Shown piece after piece: positions 1-8,713 of a DNA stretch of 64,000 bases. This DNA is from Bin87 sp965222895 (GTDB lineage Bacteria; Chloroflexota; Dehalococcoidia; Lucifugimonadales; UBA3495), in NCBI GenBank assembly GCA_965222895.1, contig CBDCVB010000002.1, positions 248,001 through 312,000 on the forward strand, given 5' to 3'. The position numbers were made by a program, and so were the translations under genes. Numbering within the stretch: position 1 is the first letter of the stretch; the number at the start of each line of letters is the position of its first letter. The notes under the pieces were generated by a model. It worked only from the letters and a program-made list of their open reading frames with translations. It was not told the origin of the DNA and made no database searches.

Positions 1-2
1 TT

Positions 3-842
3 TGGGACATCCCCGCATTACGTGGCAATCAGCCAGAAACAACTCGGTATCCTACGCAGAAGCCGCTAGCACTGTACGAGCGCATCATAGAGGCAAGCAG
101 CAACCCTGGCGATGTGGTACTGGACATCTTCGCAGGTTGCGCCACCACCGCACTAGCCGCCGAGCGGCTGGGCCGGCAGTGGCTGGCCTGCGATATGGCC
201 TACCGCAGTTGGACGATGCTCAAACGCCGGTTTTTTCTGAACGGCGTCCGGCTGACTGGCATGACCGACACTACCATAGATGCGTTGGCGTCGGTAAAGA
301 AGGGCAAGAGGTTCCAGCAACCCCAGCAGTGGACCACGGCCTCGGTGATTGGGCCTGGCGAGCTGCCGCGGCGCACTGACAGCAACCCGGAACCCTACCA
401 TGATTTACAGCGCGTGTTAGCCAAAAGCCGGTCGGTGCAGAATGCCAACTGGTCGGGCCTCATTCCCAAAGAACAGGCCAAGCAGTTGCTGGTGGACAAG
501 TTCGGGCCGGTGTGCTGGGGGTGCGGCTACGAACCTCGTCGGCCTAATGGAACTCTTGACCTGACGCTTCTCGAAGTGGATCACATCCGGGCACGCCATC
601 CTACGGATGGCGTGCCCGGAGACGACGAACTGTACAACCTGGCCTTGCTGCATCGCACGTGTAACGGGGTCAAGGGGAACCGGCTAACGCTGGAAGAGTT
701 GCGGCATCATAACGGCGAAAATGGGTGGTTGTATGTTGAAAAGGATGCGGACTTGGTTGACCTGGTTGAAGCCCAGGATTTTGCGGTGCGAGAGATTTTG
801 CAGATTGGCATCCAAACCGCGCTAGAACAACCAAGCCCCTAA
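3..842 (+). CDS. DNA methyltransferase (beta-class-like) fused to HNH domain, 5'-truncated by window edge
   Basis: The open frame runs in from before the window, so the N-terminus and the catalytic (D/N/S)PPY motif are not visible. The first ~65 codons hold a conserved methyltransferase tail: 'TQKPLALYERII' followed by the SAM-binding motif I 'LDIFAGCATTALAAERLG' and 'WLACDM'. Motif I lying near the C-terminal end of the MTase part is the order of beta-class N6-adenine/N4-cytosine enzymes. About 100 codons further comes an HNH-type module: CWGC (near 511-522), 'LEVDHIRARHP' (near 571-603) and 'LLHRTCNGVKGN' (near 645-680), the Cys/His pattern of an HNH endonuclease with a structural zinc. A methylase carrying its own HNH nuclease suggests a single-chain restriction-modification or modification-dependent enzyme. 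Target sequence is unknown. The 3' end overlaps a converging coiled-coil frame. Confidence 0.8.
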   Translation, partial: WDIPALRGNQPETTRYPTQKPLALYERIIEASSNPGDVVLDIFAGCATTALAAERLGRQWLACDMAYRSWTMLKRRFFLNGVRLTGMTDTTIDALASVKKGKRFQQPQQWTTASVIGPGELPRRTDSNPEPYHDLQRVLAKSRSVQNANWSGLIPKEQAKQLLVDKFGPVCWGCGYEPRRPNGTLDLTLLEVDHIRARHPTDGVPGDDELYNLALLHRTCNGVKGNRLTLEELRHHNGENGWLYVEKDADLVDLVEAQDFAVREILQIGIQTALEQPSP

Positions 843-1329
843 CCGAGAACCGCCTACGGGTTTGGCCGGCTTTGAGTTCAGTGATGTCGCCTTCCATCCG
901 GTCTTGGCGCGAGTCCATCCGGTCTTGGCGCGAGTCCATCCGGTCTTGACCGGCTTTGAGTTCGGCGATGTTGGTTTCCGTGCGCGACTGGCTTTCCAGC
1001 AGTTCCTGTACGCTGGCCGCTAGCTGGGCTTGACCGGCTTTGAGTTCGGCAATGTCAGCCTCCATGTGGTCTTGACGTTCTACGGTGGTTGTGATGACGC
1101 GGCTGCTGGCAAGCGCGTAGCCGGAGATTTGCTCCGCGAGATTCCGAAGCGTTGATGCCAGCTCCATCTGCCGGTTTATGACCAGGGTAATCAGCTCTTC
1201 CTGCCGACGAGCGATGGCTGGTAGCTGCATGAATTCTTCGCCCAAGACATGATTCCGCAACGCCTCACGGAGAGCGGGATCCTGCTCCATGGCGGACAAG
1301 ATGTCATCAAAGTTGTTGATGGGCGTCAT
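670..1329 (-). pseudogene. coiled-coil protein, C-terminus replaced by read-through of neighbouring gene
   Basis: The N-terminal ~160 residues look genuine: 'MTPINNFDDILSAMEQDP' then 'IARRQEELITLVINRQMEL' and a long predicted coiled coil with three copies of an 'I(A/T)ELKAGQ' module and a heptad 'DRMDSRQ' repeated in tandem. Such proteins usually carry a further C-terminal domain, often nuclease-like. Here, past 'ELKAGQ' (near 850-860), the frame reads antisense through the end of the methyltransferase-HNH gene and gives an Arg/Pro-rich tail with no family character. I infer that the original 3' end was lost when the two loci were joined. No ribosome binding site is obvious. The product, if made, would be a bare coiled coil. 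Function is not recognised. Confidence 0.55.
892..955 (-). repeat. 21-bp tandem repeat coding a coiled-coil heptad
   Basis: The unit CGAGTCCATCCGGTCTTGGCG (written in two parts: cgagtccatccg, gtcttggcg) occurs twice exactly and once partly. On the minus strand each unit encodes the heptad DRMDSRQ, so unit-length slippage would lengthen or shorten the coiled coil without changing frame. Confidence 0.75.
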
Positions 1330-1432
1330 GATGTTCGGCAGCTGGGGGAATATAGTTTGGCTTCGCCGGCAATCGTACTTCTATATCCCGTTGGCGGTGT
1401 TGCCTCGTCAACCGCCGGCGAAACTGCAATGC

Positions 1433-2737
1433 TCACTTCCCGTTGCGCTGCTGGGAGCCGTCCGGGTAGAGGTCGTCCCACAACGCGTCTCGCCAATCGA
1501 CGCCGACGGGCAGAACGGCTTGCGCGGGACGCAGCATATAGTAATTGTCGCCCGCGCCCGGCGGGGTTGCGCCCTCGGCTACCGTCCGGGTGGCCTGCAA
1601 CAGCATACGGCGCGCGTAGACAATAGCCATGTCGGTGCGCGACAGATTCTCCCGCGTCCGGTCCACCACGTAGCCCATGCTTTCCTGAACGGCCACATCC
1701 TGAGCGTTGACGCCTTCAATTCCGCTGAAGGTTTCGGTCTTCTGCACGGCGCGGTCAATCATCCAGCTGTTGTCCCGGTTCACCCTGGTGCGGAAGCTGT
1801 CCAGCATATGTTCGGGGCCACGCCCATAGCCGCGGTCCATGTCCACACGCTCCTCAGCCTCGATGGGATCGTCATATGACAAGTCCCAGTTCCATACCAT
1901 GACCGAGTTGTCGTCCATCGGCACCCACATATGCCCGGACGCCAGGAAGCCCACCGGCCCGGGCTTGCCCCGATAGCCACGCTGGCTGGCGCGAATCTGG
2001 TGGAAGGGCATGATGAAGTGGTAAGCGCGCACGTGGTTGCCCTCGTCGCCCAGGGAGCGAATGCCCACGTAGCGATACCCGTAATCGGTAAAGTCCACTT
2101 CCAAATCCGGCGGTCGGCCCTGCACGTGCGGGGAGTCGATACGCAGGCCGGCATGAGTAGTGTCGGGGCGCAGGGTACGGTGCAGGATGGTGGCGTGGGC
2201 GGAGTCGATGCCACCTTCCAGCGCCTGTAGCCAATTGCACTCCTGAATGTTCTTGGTAACGTGGCGGTGGGTTTCCGGCACGGCGGCCCACTCGAACTTG
2301 GGAGCCGGCGGCATCTGTTCTTTGGGCCCCATGTAAGCCCAAATCACTCCCCCAATCTCAATTGTAGGGTAGGACACCGTGGTCATTTTGGCCGGGAAAT
2401 CGCTCTCCGGCGGCTCGTTCATCATGTCAACGCACTGGCCGTTGACATCGAATTTCCAACCGTGATACACGCAGCGCAGGCCGCATTCCTCGTTGCGTCC
2501 CAGCCACAGCGATACCAGACGGTGGGGGCAAAGTTCTTCCAGCAAGCCGATGTGTCCCTCGGTATCGCGGAATGCAACCAGTTGCTCGCCCAGCAGTTTC
2601 ACCCGGACGGGCTCACCGTCGGCTTCTGCCAGTTCCCACGACAGCAAAGCCGGCATCCAGTAGCGGCGCATCAATTCGCCCATGGGCGTCCCGGGCCCCA
2701 CCTGCGTGAGAGCGATGTTTTCGGCTTGTGAAATCAT
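1433..2737 (-). CDS. Rieske non-heme iron oxygenase, phthalate-dioxygenase-like alpha subunit
   Basis: A 434-residue ring-hydroxylating or demethylating oxygenase. The Rieske [2Fe-2S] ligands are C70, H72, C89 and H92 ('CPHR' ... 'CVYHGW'). The mononuclear iron facial triad is D178, H181, H186 ('IDSAHATILH'), the same spacing as in phthalate 4,5-dioxygenase. These enzymes take electrons from a separate reductase and insert oxygen into aromatic or O/N-methylated substrates; no reductase gene is seen next to it. It is cytosolic. It lies divergent from an amidohydrolase across a ~300-bp spacer (2738-3034) in which I see no further gene, so the two may share a control region and a pathway. The start ATG is preceded by 'gaggaaacacac'. 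The true substrate cannot be told from sequence. Confidence 0.9.
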   Translation of the reverse strand: MISQAENIALTQVGPGTPMGELMRRYWMPALLSWELAEADGEPVRVKLLGEQLVAFRDTEGHIGLLEELCPHRLVSLWLGRNEECGLRCVYHGWKFDVNGQCVDMMNEPPESDFPAKMTTVSYPTIEIGGVIWAYMGPKEQMPPAPKFEWAAVPETHRHVTKNIQECNWLQALEGGIDSAHATILHRTLRPDTTHAGLRIDSPHVQGRPPDLEVDFTDYGYRYVGIRSLGDEGNHVRAYHFIMPFHQIRASQRGYRGKPGPVGFLASGHMWVPMDDNSVMVWNWDLSYDDPIEAEERVDMDRGYGRGPEHMLDSFRTRVNRDNSWMIDRAVQKTETFSGIEGVNAQDVAVQESMGYVVDRTRENLSRTDMAIVYARRMLLQATRTVAEGATPPGAGDNYYMLRPAQAVLPVGVDWRDALWDDLYPDGSQQRNGK

Positions 2738-3034
2738 GTGTGTTTCCTCCTTACCGCATGGAAATCAACCAGCGCCGGAATTGGCTTTTATTGAATTGCA
2801 CGGGTGGTTATTGCACACCGTGATGAACATGTCCAGATTGCAGTTGGCAAATGGACGCGTCCCCAGCGGCGCAGCCACCGGGAGGCTCGAAAAACCAGGC
2901 TGCCGCTCCGCATTATTGCGGATTCGCACGGCAAGGTCAATTTGGCCTCTGGAACCATTGCAACGGCGCGATGATATATTGTCCGAACCAAAGTCTGCCG
3001 GCCCGTGGTCTCGAGCTTGAGGTGAGGTTTAGCG

Positions 3035-3820
3035 ATGTTGATTGTAGATACCCACGTTCATATTGGGCGCGACCACTACGAACCGGTTGAAATGCTGCTG
3101 GCCCAGATGGAGCTGAACGGCGTATCGAAGACGGTGTTAGTGCAGTCCACCGCCACGCTGGACAATTCCTACGTGCTGGAATGCAAGTCGCGCTTTCCAG
3201 GCAGATTGTCCGTAGTGTGTCGGGTTGACGTTGACGACCCGGCGGCCCCCGACACTCTGTCCAGTTTGCACGCCGCCGGCGCCGAGACCGTCCGCCTGCG
3301 CAACTTTCATCGCTCGCCGGGCAATGACCCACTGGCCGTCTGGCGAACCGCGGCCGAGTTGGGAATGTCGGTCAGCGTGGGCGGGCCGGCGGAGCATTTC
3401 GCGGTAACAGAATTCTCCGAACTGGTGGCCGCTTTGCCCAACCTGTCTGTAATCATCGAGCACCTGGCCGGAATGGGCATACACGCTACGGGTACTCCCG
3501 TCATGCCCGACGATGATGTGTTTCGCCAGGCGCTTACGCTGTCCCGGTTCCCAAACACTGTGATCAAGATTCACGGTATGGGCGAGATTAGCGACCCGCC
3601 GTTTCCGTACCAAAATACGCCCCCATACGTCAGAATGGCCTACGACGCATTTGGCCCCGACCGTATAATCTGGGGTTCGGACTGGCCCCGGGTAACCAAC
3701 CGGGAAGGCTACCGAAACTCGCTGCGGTACACCATGGAGCAGATGGAAGGGTGGTGCCCTCGGGAAGATGTGGCCAGGATATTCGGACTAACTGCGCTCA
3801 AATTATGGCACTTTGCCTAA
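3035..3820 (+). CDS. amidohydrolase family 2 (TIM-barrel metal-dependent hydrolase)
   Basis: 261 residues, typical of the amidohydrolase-2 family that includes decarboxylases and lactonases acting on ring-cleavage products. The N-terminal metal motif is 'VDTHVHIG' (H7, H9), a mid-barrel histidine lies in 'IIEHLAG', and the C-terminal aspartate is in 'IIWGSDWPR'. The start is supported by 'gaggtgaggtttagcg' upstream. Its position divergent from a Rieske oxygenase suggests a step of aromatic or related degradation, but this is inference. No signal peptide; cytosolic. The reading frame is complete and free of disruptions. Confidence 0.88.
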   Translation: MLIVDTHVHIGRDHYEPVEMLLAQMELNGVSKTVLVQSTATLDNSYVLECKSRFPGRLSVVCRVDVDDPAAPDTLSSLHAAGAETVRLRNFHRSPGNDPLAVWRTAAELGMSVSVGGPAEHFAVTEFSELVAALPNLSVIIEHLAGMGIHATGTPVMPDDDVFRQALTLSRFPNTVIKIHGMGEISDPPFPYQNTPPYVRMAYDAFGPDRIIWGSDWPRVTNREGYRNSLRYTMEQMEGWCPREDVARIFGLTALKLWHFA

Positions 3821-3968
3821 ATTGTTAACGTTAATCGCGAGCACGCGCCGATTTGTTGCCATCGATGCCGGGTCAAGCATTGCAATATCGGCCAGCATTT
3901 GCAACACTAACGCCCGCTAATTATTCGGCGTTCGCCGTTCACATCATCGTTAGGAGAAGAGTTAATAG

Positions 3969-5198
3969 ATGAGACGTTACCTCAAGTACATCGCTGGCGG
4001 CGCACTGCTGCTAGCATTGACCGTGGGCATTGCCTGCGACAACCAGGATAGCACCACACCGGAGACAACCGCTCCGACCGCCGCCGTAACCGCCACGGAG
4101 CCGGCAGCCGTCGCCACTGTTCCGGCCGGCACCGAACCCACCGCCGCTGCTGTCGTGGCAACTACGGAACCGGCGGAAGCCACCGCCATCCCCGGCGGCA
4201 GCGAAGCCACTTCAGCCACCAACCAGGGAACCAGCCGTCTGGCCACCGTTCAGGATCGGGGCACCGTGATTTGCGCCAGCAACAACGGGTTGGCGGGTTT
4301 CGGCTTTATTGATGACGACGGCAACACCGTGGGCTTTGACATTGACCTGTGTCGCGGCGTAGCCGCCGCCGTCCTGGGCGACGCCAACGCCGTGGAGTTC
4401 CGGCCCACCACCGCCTCCGAGCGGGGGCCGACTTTGCAGTCCGGCGAAGTGGATTTGATGTCCCGCAATACCACCTGGACCAGCTCGCGAAACGCCCAGT
4501 GGGGCAACTTCGCGCCGACCATGTTTTACGACGGCCAGGGCTTCATGGTTCCCAAGAGCCTGGGCCTCTCCGGAATGATGGAGCTGGGCGGCTCCAAGGT
4601 GTGCGTCCAACAGGGCACCACAACTGAACTGAACCTGCAGGACTTCATCGATCAGAACAACCTGAATATCGATGTGGTGGTCTTCCCCGACAACGTCACC
4701 ACCAGCGCCGCCTATATTGCAGGCCAATGCGATGCCCTCACTACCGACCGTTCCGGACTGGTGAGCACCCGCGCCGGATTCGACAACCCCGACGACCACA
4801 CCATCCTGGCCGGCACCATCTCCGAGGAGCCGCTGGGCCCAGTAGTGCCTCACGGCGATGAGCAGTGGTACGACCTGGTAAGCGCCGTAATGACCATCCT
4901 GATCTACGCCGAGGCTTACGGGATTACCGCCGACAGCGTGCCGTCCGAAGTTACCGGCAACACCGCCGTTGACCGGCTGTTTGGTCTGTCCGGTTCCTAT
5001 GGCCAGGAGACAATGGGTCTCAGCGAGACTGCGGCGCAGGATGTTATCAAAGCCGTGGGCAACTATGGCGAGATTTACGACCGACATTTGACCCCACTGG
5101 GGTTGGAACGGGAAGGCAGCCGCAACGCGCTGTGGGCCACTGCCCCCTGCACGGATTGCCCCAAGGGCGGGCAGGTGTACGCCGCGCCGTTGCGGTAG
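3969..5198 (+). CDS. aapJ: general L-amino-acid ABC transporter, substrate-binding lipoprotein (AapJ/BztA type)
   Basis: 409 residues. A basic start and hydrophobic stretch end in the lipobox 'VGIAC', so the protein should be a membrane-anchored lipoprotein. A Thr/Ala/Glu/Pro-rich linker (to about residue 90) precedes the periplasmic-binding domain, which begins 'LATVQDRGTVICASN' and contains 'GFDIDLCRGVAAAVLGD' and 'TTWTSSRNAQWG', hallmarks of the AapJ/BztA family. It captures L-amino acids and delivers them to the AapQM permeases encoded just downstream. A good ribosome site (aggagaagag) stands before ATG. The long low-complexity linker is usual for lipoproteins of monoderm-like or Chloroflexota cells. 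A strong hairpin follows the stop codon and probably limits read-through into the permease genes. Confidence 0.93.
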   Translation: MRRYLKYIAGGALLLALTVGIACDNQDSTTPETTAPTAAVTATEPAAVATVPAGTEPTAAAVVATTEPAEATAIPGGSEATSATNQGTSRLATVQDRGTVICASNNGLAGFGFIDDDGNTVGFDIDLCRGVAAAVLGDANAVEFRPTTASERGPTLQSGEVDLMSRNTTWTSSRNAQWGNFAPTMFYDGQGFMVPKSLGLSGMMELGGSKVCVQQGTTTELNLQDFIDQNNLNIDVVVFPDNVTTSAAYIAGQCDALTTDRSGLVSTRAGFDNPDDHTILAGTISEEPLGPVVPHGDEQWYDLVSAVMTILIYAEAYGITADSVPSEVTGNTAVDRLFGLSGSYGQETMGLSETAAQDVIKAVGNYGEIYDRHLTPLGLEREGSRNALWATAPCTDCPKGGQVYAAPLR

Positions 5199-5235
5199 AC
5201 ACGCAGATATCTGGCGCATCCCCAAGCGGGGCCAA

Positions 5236-5266
5236 CGCAGGGGCGGGTTTGAAACCCGCCCCTGCG
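5236..5266 (+). terminator. strong hairpin between binding-protein and permease genes
   Basis: A perfect 15-bp inverted repeat, CGCAGGGGCGGGTTT / AAACCCGCCCCTGCG, with one central base, lies 37 bp after the aapJ stop. There is no long U-run, so it may be an attenuating or RNA-stabilising stem rather than a full terminator. This arrangement commonly keeps binding protein in excess over permease. Confidence 0.6.
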
Positions 5267-5363
5267 GCTGTTAAACCGCCAGCTTGCATCAAGCATCTGG
5301 GAGCTCCCTGGCACGCAGCCCAACGGCGGCAAGCAAACATCGTAGCGATACGCTAAAATCGCC

Positions 5364-6608
5364 ATGTCTCTACCCTTCGTATGCCCGACCACTCCATCCG
5401 ACATGGTCATGACCCAGCCACCGCGAGTTTTAACCTACCAGGGCATTCCCTTCTGGCGCCACGCCCAAATCATTCAATGGGTAGCGCAGATGGTGTCCGG
5501 CATCGTAGTTCTTGGCCTGGTCGTCTGGTTCCTGGTCAACATAGGCAACGCTGTTCAGGAACGGGATATTCCCTACGGTTTCAGCTTTCTGTCCCGGGAG
5601 TATCAAACCCCCATCGGGGATACCTTTATCCCCTACGAATCGTCCGATACCTTCCTCTACGCCTTTGGCGTAGCCGCCGTCAACACCGGGGTTGTTGCGG
5701 TGGCGGGCGTCATTCTGACGACGCTGCTCGGCATCGTAATCGGCGTCGCCCGATTGTCTGGCAACTGGATTGTCTCCCGGTTGGCGCTCATCTATGTTGA
5801 GTTTTTCCGCAACGTACCACTGCTGGTGCAGCTGCTTTTCTGGCTCTTTTTTATGCTGGCGTTACCGGTGGAACGCGAAAGCTACGTTATCGCTGGGAAG
5901 CTTTACATCAACAACGCCGGTATCTCCATGCCCTGGCCGACGGCAACGGAGTTTTGGCCGGCGCTTGTCTGGTTGATGCTGACCGCAGCGGCCGTCATCG
6001 CCGGCGTATCGGCGTACCGCCGCCTGACCCGTCGTGAAGTCGAAACGGGCCGGCCGTCATATCCCGTGTTGAGCGGCTGTGCGGTGGTGGCGCTGGTCGG
6101 CGTCATGGCCTGGCTGGTTGTCGGCGTCGCATCCGGGGACGCGCCTTTCGTCATTTCGATGCCAGAGCCGCAGGGCCGGTTCGCGCGCGTTAGCGGGGGA
6201 TTCACCGCCCGGGCTGGGTTCCTGGTGCTGCTGATAGCTCTGGTGATGTATACCGCATCATTCATTGCCGAAATCGTGCGGGCCGGCATACAGTCGGTGG
6301 GGCGTGGTCAGACGGAGGCAGCCCGCGCACTGGGCCTGTCGCCCATGGTTGCCCTGCGACAGGTCATTTTCCCGCAAGCCTTGCGCGTCATTATCCCGCC
6401 GTGGATCAGCCAGTGCCTCAACCTTACCAAGAACAGCAGCTTGGGGTTGGCGGTTGGCTTTACCGAACTCACCAGCGTTGCCCAGACCATGACCCAAACT
6501 GCTCCGGCAATTTCCATCTTCATGGTACTGATGGTGGCCTATCTGGCAATGAGCCTGACCTGGTCGCTGATCGGAAACCTGTACAACCGGCGCATCCGGT
6601 TCCAGTGA
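5364..6608 (+). CDS. aapQ: general L-amino-acid ABC transporter permease (AapQ/BztB type)
   Basis: 414 residues of an integral membrane permease. The N-terminal part carries 'YQGIPFWRHAQIIQW' followed by a transmembrane helix; the core has 'VEFFRNVPLLVQLLFW' and the inner-membrane EAA loop 'QSVGRGQTEAARALGLSP', which contacts the ATPase. A large insert between helices ('INNAGISMPWPTATEFWP') is typical of AapQ/BztB. ATG codons at 5403 and 5409 are alternative starts that would remove 13-15 residues; no start has a clear ribosome site. Next gene begins 24 bp downstream with GTG, consistent with one transcript for aapQMP. Confidence 0.92.
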   Translation: MSLPFVCPTTPSDMVMTQPPRVLTYQGIPFWRHAQIIQWVAQMVSGIVVLGLVVWFLVNIGNAVQERDIPYGFSFLSREYQTPIGDTFIPYESSDTFLYAFGVAAVNTGVVAVAGVILTTLLGIVIGVARLSGNWIVSRLALIYVEFFRNVPLLVQLLFWLFFMLALPVERESYVIAGKLYINNAGISMPWPTATEFWPALVWLMLTAAAVIAGVSAYRRLTRREVETGRPSYPVLSGCAVVALVGVMAWLVVGVASGDAPFVISMPEPQGRFARVSGGFTARAGFLVLLIALVMYTASFIAEIVRAGIQSVGRGQTEAARALGLSPMVALRQVIFPQALRVIIPPWISQCLNLTKNSSLGLAVGFTELTSVAQTMTQTAPAISIFMVLMVAYLAMSLTWSLIGNLYNRRIRFQ

Positions 6609-6632
6609 GAACCGGTCATCCGAGGTTAGAAA

Positions 6633-7901
6633 GTGGCTGCTGAACCCAACGCCGCACCACCATCTCCGGCGCCATTGGCGCTCGCATTGCCGCCGCCACA
6701 GATGAGCGTGGGCGCAGCCGGCTGGATTCGCGCCAATCTGTTCGGCAACTGGTTCGACAGCCTGCTTACTGTCGTGTTGGGTGCGGCCCTGGCATTGGGC
6801 GCTTGGTACGGCTTGAGTTGGGTCTTCCTGGACGCCGACTGGACGGTGGTGACCAAATTGGGCGGTCGGTTTGTCATCGGCCAATACAATACTACCGAGG
6901 CCTGCCCCGGCAGCAACTGTTTCTGGAGGCCACAGGTTGCGCTGATGCTGGTAACGGCGTTGCTAGGAATGGGATGGGTAGTCGCCGGCGGCGGAGTAGC
7001 CAAACGCATCGCAATCCTGGCGACGGCCGCAATCACATTGTTGGCCTTCCTGCCCTACGGTCTGGACCGGATGGGGTGGGACGTGCGCCTGCTGCTATTG
7101 GCGAACGTGCCGGCGTTGATAGCGGGATGGGGGTTGGCCCGCTACACACCGCTGGGCACTTCGCGCTGGATCGTAATTCTATGCGTGGCGGCATTCCTGA
7201 TAACCCTGGTGCTGCTCCGCGGCCTGCCGGGAGTACCGGGCTTGCATCCGGTGTTGGTTCGCAACTGGGGCGGCCTGATGCTGAACCTGCTGCTGGCAAT
7301 AGCCGGCATCGTACTCAGCTTCCCAATTGGCGTCGCGTTGGCATTGGGTCGGCGCAGCCACCTGCCGGTGGTGAAGGTACTGTGTGTAATTTTTATCGAA
7401 GTTTTCCGCGGCGTGCCGTTGATAACACTGCTGTTTATGTCGCAGACTCTGGTACCACTGGCATTCCCGGAGGACTTCCCGCAAAACTCGCTGTTTCGCG
7501 CCGCAGTGGTCATCACATTGTTCAGCGCGGCGTATATGGCGGAAAACATCCGCGGCGGCCTGCAAGCGCTACACCCGGGCCAGGCAGAAGCGGCACGGGC
7601 GCTGGGACTTCCCGGCTGGCAGACCACACTGCTAATCTCCCTGCCACAAGCCATCCGCAACGTCATTCCTGCTATCGTGGGGCAGTTCATCGGTCTTTTC
7701 AAGGACACTAGCCTGGTCTATATCATCGGAATGCTGGACATTGTTGAAGTAAGCCGCGTGTTTATATCCGGCAACACCAAATACCTGGACAACGCAGCGG
7801 AAGTTTTCCTCTTCGTCGCCCTGGTCTTCTGGATTTTCACCTACGGGATGTCCTACGTGAGCGGGGCGGTTGAGAAGCATTTGGGCGTAGGTGTACGATG
7901 A
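6633..7901 (+). CDS. aapM: general L-amino-acid ABC transporter permease (AapM/BztC type)
   Basis: 422 residues beginning at GTG. Partner permease of the preceding gene: several hydrophobic helices, 'CVIFIEVFRGVPLITLLFMS', and the EAA loop 'QALHPGQAEAARALGLPGWQ', then 'GLFKDTSLVYIIGMLDI'. AapM-type proteins have an extra N-terminal membrane region, which is present here (residues ~20-180). Together with AapQ it forms the membrane channel for amino-acid uptake. The gene lies 24 bp after aapQ and 45 bp before the ATPase gene. No disruptions. Confidence 0.92.
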   Translation: MAAEPNAAPPSPAPLALALPPPQMSVGAAGWIRANLFGNWFDSLLTVVLGAALALGAWYGLSWVFLDADWTVVTKLGGRFVIGQYNTTEACPGSNCFWRPQVALMLVTALLGMGWVVAGGGVAKRIAILATAAITLLAFLPYGLDRMGWDVRLLLLANVPALIAGWGLARYTPLGTSRWIVILCVAAFLITLVLLRGLPGVPGLHPVLVRNWGGLMLNLLLAIAGIVLSFPIGVALALGRRSHLPVVKVLCVIFIEVFRGVPLITLLFMSQTLVPLAFPEDFPQNSLFRAAVVITLFSAAYMAENIRGGLQALHPGQAEAARALGLPGWQTTLLISLPQAIRNVIPAIVGQFIGLFKDTSLVYIIGMLDIVEVSRVFISGNTKYLDNAAEVFLFVALVFWIFTYGMSYVSGAVEKHLGVGVR

Positions 7902-7946
7902 CGGGCATGGCTTCACCCTCCCCAGCGGTGATCGAGGAAACCTGAA

Positions 7947-8702
7947 ATGGTGACGGAAATAACGCAACCGACTGACAACATCATCGTTTGCAACGACGTT
8001 CATAAGTGGTTTGGCAACTTCCACGCTTTGCGGGGCATTACCACCACCGTCAAGCGCGGTGAAGTGGTGGTCATCATTGGGCCTTCGGGTTCCGGCAAGT
8101 CCACCTTCATTCGCACTCTGAACCGGCTGGAACAGCATCAGCGCGGCGAGATATTCGTGGACGGCATCGAACTGAGCAACGACGTGCGCAACATAGATGC
8201 CATTCGGCGCGACGTGGGGATGGTTTTTCAGTCCTTCAACCTCTTCCCGCATTTGACCGTAATGCGCAACATTACGCTGGCTCCCATCAAGGTGCGCAAG
8301 CTGCCGACACAGGAGGCAGAAGGCATTGCGATGGAATTGCTGGAGCGCGTGGGCATCCCGGAGCAGGCCGACAAATACCCGGCGCAGCTTTCGGGCGGTC
8401 AACAGCAGCGGGTGGCCATCGCCCGGGCCCTGGCCATGCAACCCAACATCATGCTCTTCGACGAACCCACCTCGGCGCTGGACCCGGAGATGATCAAAGA
8501 GGTGCTCGAAGTGATGCACGAGCTGGCGGCCTCCCAGATGACCATACTGGCAGTTACCCACGAACTCGGATTCGCCCGCGAGGTGGCCGACCGCATCGTT
8601 ATGTTCGACGAAGGGCTGATCGTGGAAGACCAGCCGCCGGACGAATTTTTCAACAATCCCCGGCACGAACGAGTCAAGCACTTCCTGTCGCAAATCCTCT
8701 GA
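7947..8702 (+). CDS. aapP: amino-acid ABC transporter ATP-binding protein (AapP/BztD/GlnQ type)
   Basis: 251 residues of an ABC ATPase energising the AapQM channel. Walker A is 'GPSGSGKST', the Q-loop lies in 'GMVFQSFNLFPHLTV', the signature is 'LSGGQQQRVAIARAL', Walker B is 'IMLFDEPTSALDP', and the switch histidine is in 'LAVTHELGFA'. Length and the 'RTLNRLEQHQRGEI' segment fit the polar-amino-acid subfamily. It acts at the inner face of the membrane. It completes the importer aapJ-Q-M-P; the predicted substrate range is broad L-amino acids, which may feed the glycine cleavage genes located 5 kb further on. Confidence 0.95.
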   Translation: MVTEITQPTDNIIVCNDVHKWFGNFHALRGITTTVKRGEVVVIIGPSGSGKSTFIRTLNRLEQHQRGEIFVDGIELSNDVRNIDAIRRDVGMVFQSFNLFPHLTVMRNITLAPIKVRKLPTQEAEGIAMELLERVGIPEQADKYPAQLSGGQQQRVAIARALAMQPNIMLFDEPTSALDPEMIKEVLEVMHELAASQMTILAVTHELGFAREVADRIVMFDEGLIVEDQPPDEFFNNPRHERVKHFLSQIL

Positions 8703-8713
8703 CCGGGCCCGAA

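Noticed and set aside
892..955. CRISPR or VNTR array
   Set aside because: Only two to three 21-bp units without spacers, in frame with coiled-coil heptads.
4212..5225. Long minus-strand open frame opposite aapJ
   Set aside because: It is antisense to a well-supported lipoprotein gene; the sequence is low-complexity and has no domain.
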